From Gammaproteobacteria bacterium (lineage in GTDB: Bacteria; Pseudomonadota; Gammaproteobacteria; QZLD01), in assembly GCA_004796365.1 (NCBI GenBank), contig QZLE01000106.1, positions 1 through 47,443 of the forward strand: 47,443 bases of DNA, read 5' to 3'. A program made the translations under genes and the position numbers. Positions 42,810 through 47,443 of the stretch are shown here, piece after piece; position 1 is the stretch's first letter; each line of letters begins with the position of its first letter. The notes under the pieces are model-generated. The model had not been told where the DNA came from and searched no databases. It worked only from the letters and a program-made list of their open reading frames with translations.

Positions 42810-44267
42810 ATGCCAGATATTATACTTGCCACAATCAATGCCAAATATATCCATTCAGCGTTCGGGCTTCGCTCATTATGGAGCAATATGGGAATTCTGC
42901 AGGATAAAACTACGATTATGGAATTCAACATTAATCAGCAGGTTGCTCAAATAACCGAAGAACTGTTAGATATATCCCCAAAAATCATCTGCTTTAGCGC
43001 TTATATTTGGAATATTGAACCTTTAACAAGTCTTATCTTCAATATTAAACAATTAGCACCACAGATTACAATCATCATTGGCGGCCCAGAGGCTAGTTAT
43101 GAATATAAGGAAGCCAAATGGTTTTCGTTTGTGGACTACATAATTTGTGGTGAAGGAGAAATTGAGCTTCCTAAACTCGTCAACTGCATATTATCTGATG
43201 CAGCAACAGACAAAGTTGTAAAGGCACCGCCAATTAATGACCTAACAACGATTAAAATGCCCTACTCTGCCTATTCTGATGAGGACATTGCCAACAGAGT
43301 GGTATACGTTGAAAGCTCGCGCGGATGTCCATTTAAGTGCGAATTCTGCATCTCCTCGCTGGATAACAAGGTTAGATTTTTTGATACAGATGAGTTCCTA
43401 AAGCAGATGCTAATTCTAATAGACAAAGGCGTCCTACATTTTAAATTTATTGATAGAACGTTTAATGTGGGAACCTCGCGCGCAATAAAAATCCTTGATT
43501 TCTTTTTAAAAAATTGGCGTGATGGTATGCAACTTCATTTTGAAATAGTGCCTGATAAGCTTAAGTCAGAATTATTAACTAAAATGAAGCTATTCCCCCT
43601 GCATGGACTTCATCTTGAAATTGGGATCCAAAGCTATAACACTAAAACTCAAGAACTAATCTCGCGTAGCCAGGACTTTGAACTTACCAAGATCAACCTT
43701 AGATCCCTTATGTCTGACACAGGGGCATTAGTACACACAGATTTAGTGATCGGCCTTCCGGCAGAAACCTGGGATTCATTTGCCTACGGTTTTAACCAGT
43801 TAATCGCACTACGCCCTCAAGAAATCCAGATTGGCTTCCTAAAGCGCCTCAAAGGCACACCGATTATTAGGCATACAGATAATTACCAGCTTATCTTTGA
43901 AAATGAAGCGCCTTTTGAGATCCTGCAAACCCGCGATATCTCATTCCAACAGATGCGCCAACTTAAAAAATTCTCGCGCTATTTTGATCTGTACTACAAT
44001 TCGGAAAATTTCCCGGAATCCATGGAGTTATTGTGGAGCATTGATAGTGACTATTTCAGATCATTCTTACAGCTCACCGAATTCACATGGATAAAAACCG
44101 GTCAAACCCATAAGATTTCACTAAAGAATCTGGTGAAGATATTTTATGACTTTATTTCTACACTGAACGTTGTCAACCATGAACAACTTTTCTCTGCACT
44201 TTCTAACGATTTTTATCGCATCCCTGGGCGCAAAGAAAGACTGGAAAACATCATTAAGTGCTGTTAA
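42810..44267 (+). CDS. B12-binding domain radical SAM protein
   Basis: A 485-residue cobalamin-dependent radical SAM protein. The N-terminal domain (about 1-140) has the B12-binding Rossmann fold, with ICFSAYIWNIEP and IIIGGPEASYEY. The radical SAM core starts ESSRGCPFKCEFCISS, with Cys173, Cys177 and Cys180 binding the 4Fe-4S cluster, and is followed by LHLEIGIQSYN and HTDLVIGLPAETWDSF. The C-terminal third matches the helical region of B12-radical SAM proteins often annotated DUF4080. Such proteins may methylate or rearrange unactivated carbon; the substrate is unknown. It is divergent from the HPt/HD-GYP gene across 191 bases of AT-rich DNA without clear promoters. Confidence 0.88.
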   Translation: MPDIILATINAKYIHSAFGLRSLWSNMGILQDKTTIMEFNINQQVAQITEELLDISPKIICFSAYIWNIEPLTSLIFNIKQLAPQITIIIGGPEASYEYKEAKWFSFVDYIICGEGEIELPKLVNCILSDAATDKVVKAPPINDLTTIKMPYSAYSDEDIANRVVYVESSRGCPFKCEFCISSLDNKVRFFDTDEFLKQMLILIDKGVLHFKFIDRTFNVGTSRAIKILDFFLKNWRDGMQLHFEIVPDKLKSELLTKMKLFPLHGLHLEIGIQSYNTKTQELISRSQDFELTKINLRSLMSDTGALVHTDLVIGLPAETWDSFAYGFNQLIALRPQEIQIGFLKRLKGTPIIRHTDNYQLIFENEAPFEILQTRDISFQQMRQLKKFSRYFDLYYNSENFPESMELLWSIDSDYFRSFLQLTEFTWIKTGQTHKISLKNLVKIFYDFISTLNVVNHEQLFSALSNDFYRIPGRKERLENIIKCC

Positions 44268-44368
44268 ATTTAGGATAAATTATTCTACCTATGGGGCCGC
44301 ATTGAAAAAATCAACACGACCTGAGAATAATTAGAATGGATATGATAATGACCAACAGGTAAGTATTA

Positions 44369-45823
44369 ATGGCAAAAATATATTGTAAATACCACCCGAA
44401 AGATCCGGCACGCAAATATTGCCCTCACTGCAATAGTAATCTATGTTCAAAGTGTATAAAACCTGAGACAGCTGGTTCTAATAGATACCTCTGCCCGGTT
44501 TGCAAAAATGAAGTAAACGATCTGGGAATGGAAAATGTAATAACGCCATTTTGGGAGCGAATACCACAGTTTTTCAAATATCCATTTAACTTTGATTCAA
44601 TGGTATATGTCATTGGCCTTTCATTGATATCTTTTTTAACTTATCTGCCAATAGTTGGCTTTGCAGTCTATATAGCCATTGTTTTTGCCATGTATCGTTA
44701 TGGTTTTGCCCTGCTTCAATTTACTGCAAGGGGTTATGTAACCCCGGAAGAAACCGCCGGTGGAGCAAGACTTAATACCAGTTCAAATATGCATATAATT
44801 TTCTTTGGAATCACCTTGCTTTTTGGCTTGCTTGTTGGTGTTGTTCCTGCATGGCTTCAATCCCCAAGTTTAGCTATGCTTTCTATAATAGCCATTGTGA
44901 TATTTGTTTTACTCATACCAGCAATCATTATGACTATAGGTGTCACTGAAAGCTTCTCACAATCAATTAACCCCTTAGCTTGGTTTGTTATTGTTAAAAG
45001 CATTGGGATCCACTATTTAACACTACTTTTCTTCCTTATGATTCTAAATGGTGGATCCAGTGCTGCAATTTTCCTTATTTCGCCATTCATCAACCCGATG
45101 GTAATTTTGCCTCTTTTTGTATTATTTAATACTTATTTCTTGATGGTCATGTTCCTAATGATGGGTTATGTAATCTACCAATACCATGAAAGGCTAGGAG
45201 TAACAGTCGATAAAGATGCTGATGAAGATTCATTTTCGCAACCGCAAACTGCAGAGAATATTACAGACTCAATTTTGCATGAAGTGAGCATACTGATTCA
45301 GGAAGGTATGTTTGATGACGCCAAAGCTAAATTAAAGCAGGCTTTAATTCGGCACTCGATGGAATTAAAGCTTCATGACCAGTACCATAAGCTTCTGGTT
45401 AAAACCAATGACAAGGCCGAACTGGTAGCCCACGCCAAAGGCTACATTCCTGCCTTGATTGCCAATAACCAATTTAATCAACTGATCGAGTCTGCTGAGC
45501 AGGCTTTGCAAAAGGATAAAAACTTCCGTCCGGAAAAGTCTATTCACGCAATTACCATTGCTGAGCACGCCTTTACCTCTGGCAAACACAAATTTGCACT
45601 GCAGATTTTAGATAAATTTGACCAGTTCTACCCAATGGACGCAAATATTCCCAAGGCAGGCCTACTTATGTGCAAAGCGCTTTGTGATGGCTTGGGAGAA
45701 GATGCCAAAGCGAAAAAGATCCTTCAGGCAATGCTGGGCAAATATCCTGACGGAGAGGTTGCCGACCAGATGCGTGAATATATGAAGTTTATTGATTCGT
45801 TGCTCGAAACAGTTCCAGAATAA
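44369..45823 (+). CDS. Zinc-ribbon membrane protein with helical-repeat C-terminal domain
   Basis: A 484-residue protein in three parts. Residues 1-50 hold a B-box-like zinc module, Cys6-x2-His9, Cys18-x2-Cys21, Cys26-x2-Cys29 and Cys42-x2-Cys45. Residues about 75-300 form five to seven membrane segments of the DUF4013/YIP1-like kind (LISFLTYLPIVGFAVYIAIVF onwards). Residues about 315-480 are soluble and look like tetratricopeptide repeats (EGMFDDAKAKLKQALIRH, then QFNQLIESAEQALQKD, then GKHKFALQILDKF). No exact family is recognised. The convergent rhomboid gene also ends in a similar repeat region. Cytoplasmic location of both ends is the simplest model. Confidence 0.75.
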   Translation: MAKIYCKYHPKDPARKYCPHCNSNLCSKCIKPETAGSNRYLCPVCKNEVNDLGMENVITPFWERIPQFFKYPFNFDSMVYVIGLSLISFLTYLPIVGFAVYIAIVFAMYRYGFALLQFTARGYVTPEETAGGARLNTSSNMHIIFFGITLLFGLLVGVVPAWLQSPSLAMLSIIAIVIFVLLIPAIIMTIGVTESFSQSINPLAWFVIVKSIGIHYLTLLFFLMILNGGSSAAIFLISPFINPMVILPLFVLFNTYFLMVMFLMMGYVIYQYHERLGVTVDKDADEDSFSQPQTAENITDSILHEVSILIQEGMFDDAKAKLKQALIRHSMELKLHDQYHKLLVKTNDKAELVAHAKGYIPALIANNQFNQLIESAEQALQKDKNFRPEKSIHAITIAEHAFTSGKHKFALQILDKFDQFYPMDANIPKAGLLMCKALCDGLGEDAKAKKILQAMLGKYPDGEVADQMREYMKFIDSLLETVPE

Positions 45824-45831
45824 ATAGAGGT

Positions 45832-45871
45832 TGAGAGTGGGAATTGCCCACCCTGCCTAGTTTTTTTGGAT
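45832..45871. terminator. Weak hairpin between convergent genes
   Basis: GTGGG (about 45838-45842) pairs with CCCAC (about 45848-45852), extended by imperfect flanking pairs, and a run of seven T follows on the plus strand after an eight-base gap. It could end the zinc-ribbon gene transcript, but the stem is short. Confidence 0.4.
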
Positions 45872-45900
45872 ACAGGTTTACGCCAGTATGGCGCATTATA

Positions 45901-47358
45901 TTATTCTGCAGTTAACATCTTTTTATAGTATAGGCTTCTCGAACTATCTATATCCTCAAGTTTTCTGGCAATAACCTTTATCGCTAAATCAAGATTATTA
46001 ACGTTATGACCGCAATTAATAAGCGCAGTTAATATCATCTCAGCATCTTCAATGAATCCATGATTACTAAACCGAATAGAAAGATCTACCATGTGCGGTG
46101 TATCAAGTTGCGCATTATGATTAGTAAGCTTCAGGTACTCTTTAAATATCTGGTTGATATCCGCAACTATACCTGGAGCATTGCTATTTAGCTTAAAAAG
46201 CTTGTTGCACACAGACATAAAATCTAGTGAGTCCGGCTTGTGTTTTTCAATAGTGAATAACTTCTTGAGTGCATCAAGATTATCAGGGTGATCTCGTAAA
46301 ATCTGATTGTAGATCTTTTTGGCCTGATCAAACTCTAGCTGCCCCATAAGCGTATTAGCTTCAGCCATAAGCTCGGCAAGGTTATCCTGTTTGACATTTT
46401 CATCCATATACTCACGATCAACACCTTTTTTAAACAAGGACATAAACCCAGCAATAGCACCTCCAGCCAATAGCCCACCAGCATGGGCCATATACGCTAC
46501 ATTACTTCCCTCAACAAAGAAGTATTGCAAAAACTCATTGCCCAGCCACAGAGGGAACATAATCAGAGCCGGCGCTTTAACATAGTTGAAGTAAAATAGA
46601 ATGTTGTAAAAGAACCTAATCCTACGCAACCCGTAACTAATGGCATACATCCCCATAAGCCCGGCAATAGCACCAGAAGCACCAACCAAAGGGGTTCTGC
46701 TGGTCATATCGAACAACATATAAAAGGCAGTAGCACAAGCACCAGAAAATAAATAAAAGGGTAAATAACGTAATGATCCGAATATATTTTCAACTGCTAT
46801 CCCCAAAAAAAGAAGAAACACCATGTTACCAACAAGGTGCATTATTCCACCATGCAAAAATTGAGTGGTTAAATATGTAATTGGGCGTTTCTCTTTGGGT
46901 ATAAACCCGTAGCTATAAATAAGGGATTTATTAAATATATTCTGCAACTCTTCCCTATTCTCATTCCACTGCTGGTACTCTTTCATATCACTGGTGATGA
47001 TGCTTTTTTTGTCCAGCAACTCATCTAAAAATAGATCATCAGATGAAATCATCATCAAGCCCATCATCGCTGGCGGTTCTTTACTAAATTTCTGGGTGTC
47101 TTTCAAAAATGATATTCTTTCCTTATCATCCCCACTCTCACCACGCCCTGGAGTATTTTCCAGATATTTAATATAGGCGGGAATTTCGATTTTAGCTAAA
47201 CCAGAATCAGAGTAATGCTTTGCTGCTTTATCATAGGCATCGTTATCACCACTCTGACCGATAAAAAACACCAGAGTGTTAATCAGAATCAGTAAAAACG
47301 TGATTATCGGAAAGCGTTTAAGTTCTAGCTTTTTTTCAAGAGGTATTAATAGCAGCAT
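45901..47358 (-). CDS. Rhomboid family intramembrane serine protease with long insertion and TPR-like tail
   Basis: A 485-residue membrane protease. The first membrane helix (about 16-34) is followed by a charged, largely hydrophilic insertion of about 125 residues (35-158) before the second helix, much longer than in GlpG-type rhomboids. The catalytic parts are intact: HxxxN at 174-178 (HLVGN), Ser228 in LVGASGAIAGLMG, and His292 in YMAHAGGLLAGG. After the last helix (about 310), residues 330-485 look like helical repeats (LMGQLEFDQAKKIYNQILRDHPDNLDALKKL). The start is ATG 47358. The remaining 85 bases to the window edge show no gene. It should cleave within or near membrane segments; its substrate is unknown. 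Confidence 0.9.
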   Translation of the reverse strand: MLLLIPLEKKLELKRFPIITFLLILINTLVFFIGQSGDNDAYDKAAKHYSDSGLAKIEIPAYIKYLENTPGRGESGDDKERISFLKDTQKFSKEPPAMMGLMMISSDDLFLDELLDKKSIITSDMKEYQQWNENREELQNIFNKSLIYSYGFIPKEKRPITYLTTQFLHGGIMHLVGNMVFLLFLGIAVENIFGSLRYLPFYLFSGACATAFYMLFDMTSRTPLVGASGAIAGLMGMYAISYGLRRIRFFYNILFYFNYVKAPALIMFPLWLGNEFLQYFFVEGSNVAYMAHAGGLLAGGAIAGFMSLFKKGVDREYMDENVKQDNLAELMAEANTLMGQLEFDQAKKIYNQILRDHPDNLDALKKLFTIEKHKPDSLDFMSVCNKLFKLNSNAPGIVADINQIFKEYLKLTNHNAQLDTPHMVDLSIRFSNHGFIEDAEMILTALINCGHNVNNLDLAIKVIARKLEDIDSSRSLYYKKMLTAE

Positions 47359-47443
47359 ATCTTATCCCATATTTGTTTGATCAATGTAGCTTAGTTGAAA
47401 AGCCTGATTTTTTCTATTGATATTGTATGTGTTCCCCTCAATA

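Noticed and set aside
1-47443. CRISPR array, tRNA, rRNA, prophage or insertion sequence
   Set aside because: No regularly spaced repeats, cloverleaf-like segments, transposase or phage structural genes were recognised by eye.

Overview
The window reads as chromosomal DNA of an AT-rich, probably aquatic gammaproteobacterium. The evidence is the pcnB-folK-kinase-panB-panC block, an AmiB-type amidase with a LysM tail, truD, tsaE, a class GN sortase paired with its VIT/vWA target protein (a pairing known mainly from marine Gammaproteobacteria), and CRP-type binding sites. The species cannot be named from sequence alone. No rRNA, tRNA, CRISPR array, prophage or transposase was seen.

Layout. 1-1.7 kb: the 3' end of a flagellar-hook-like gene, gloA, and a periplasmic solute-binding protein. 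1.8-6.7 kb, minus strand: recD without recB or recC beside it, truD, an amidase and tsaE. 6.8-13.0 kb: a divergent module for oxidative decarboxylation of aryl-pyruvates (iorB and iorA on minus; a PaaK-type CoA ligase, a double-ACT protein, a sodium/solute symporter and its small partner on plus). 13.1-15.9 kb: class GN sortase and its single substrate. 16.2-20.1 kb: a large hybrid sensor kinase with three GAF-like regions, two receivers and an HPt domain. 20.1-27.5 kb, minus strand: a probable operon pcnB-folK-deoxynucleoside kinase-panB-panC-pgi-nnr for RNA polyadenylation, folate, nucleotide and pantothenate synthesis, glycolysis and metabolite repair.

28.1-40.3 kb is the most distinctive part: three tandem genes for paralogous secreted subtilases of about 1,300 residues. 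Each has a signal peptide, a propeptide, an intact Asp-His-Ser S8 domain, a cysteine-bracketed module, about seven Ig-like modules and a second copy of the cysteine-bracketed module at the C terminus. Each gene has its own terminator and its own promoter. All promoters share one layout: a CRP-like palindrome TGTGA-N6-TCACA, a 4-6 bp gap, a -35, a 17 bp spacer and a -10. A stem-loop lies at or near the predicted 5' end of the mRNA. The first gene has a second, stronger copy of this promoter further upstream. Short runs of perfect DNA identity between copies, inside otherwise diverged DNA, suggest gene conversion.

40.4-47.4 kb: a small lipoprotein, an ABC-2-type ATPase without its permease, an HPt/HD-GYP fusion, a B12-binding radical SAM protein, a zinc-ribbon membrane protein with a helical-repeat tail, and a rhomboid protease with a long insertion and a similar tail.

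How the genes may fit together: the subtilases would release peptides outside the cell under catabolite-type control, and the symporter with IorAB and the CoA ligase could take in and oxidise the aromatic products. This link is inference; nothing in the sequence proves it. All motif positions were read by eye and all homology calls rest on recognised motifs, not database searches.
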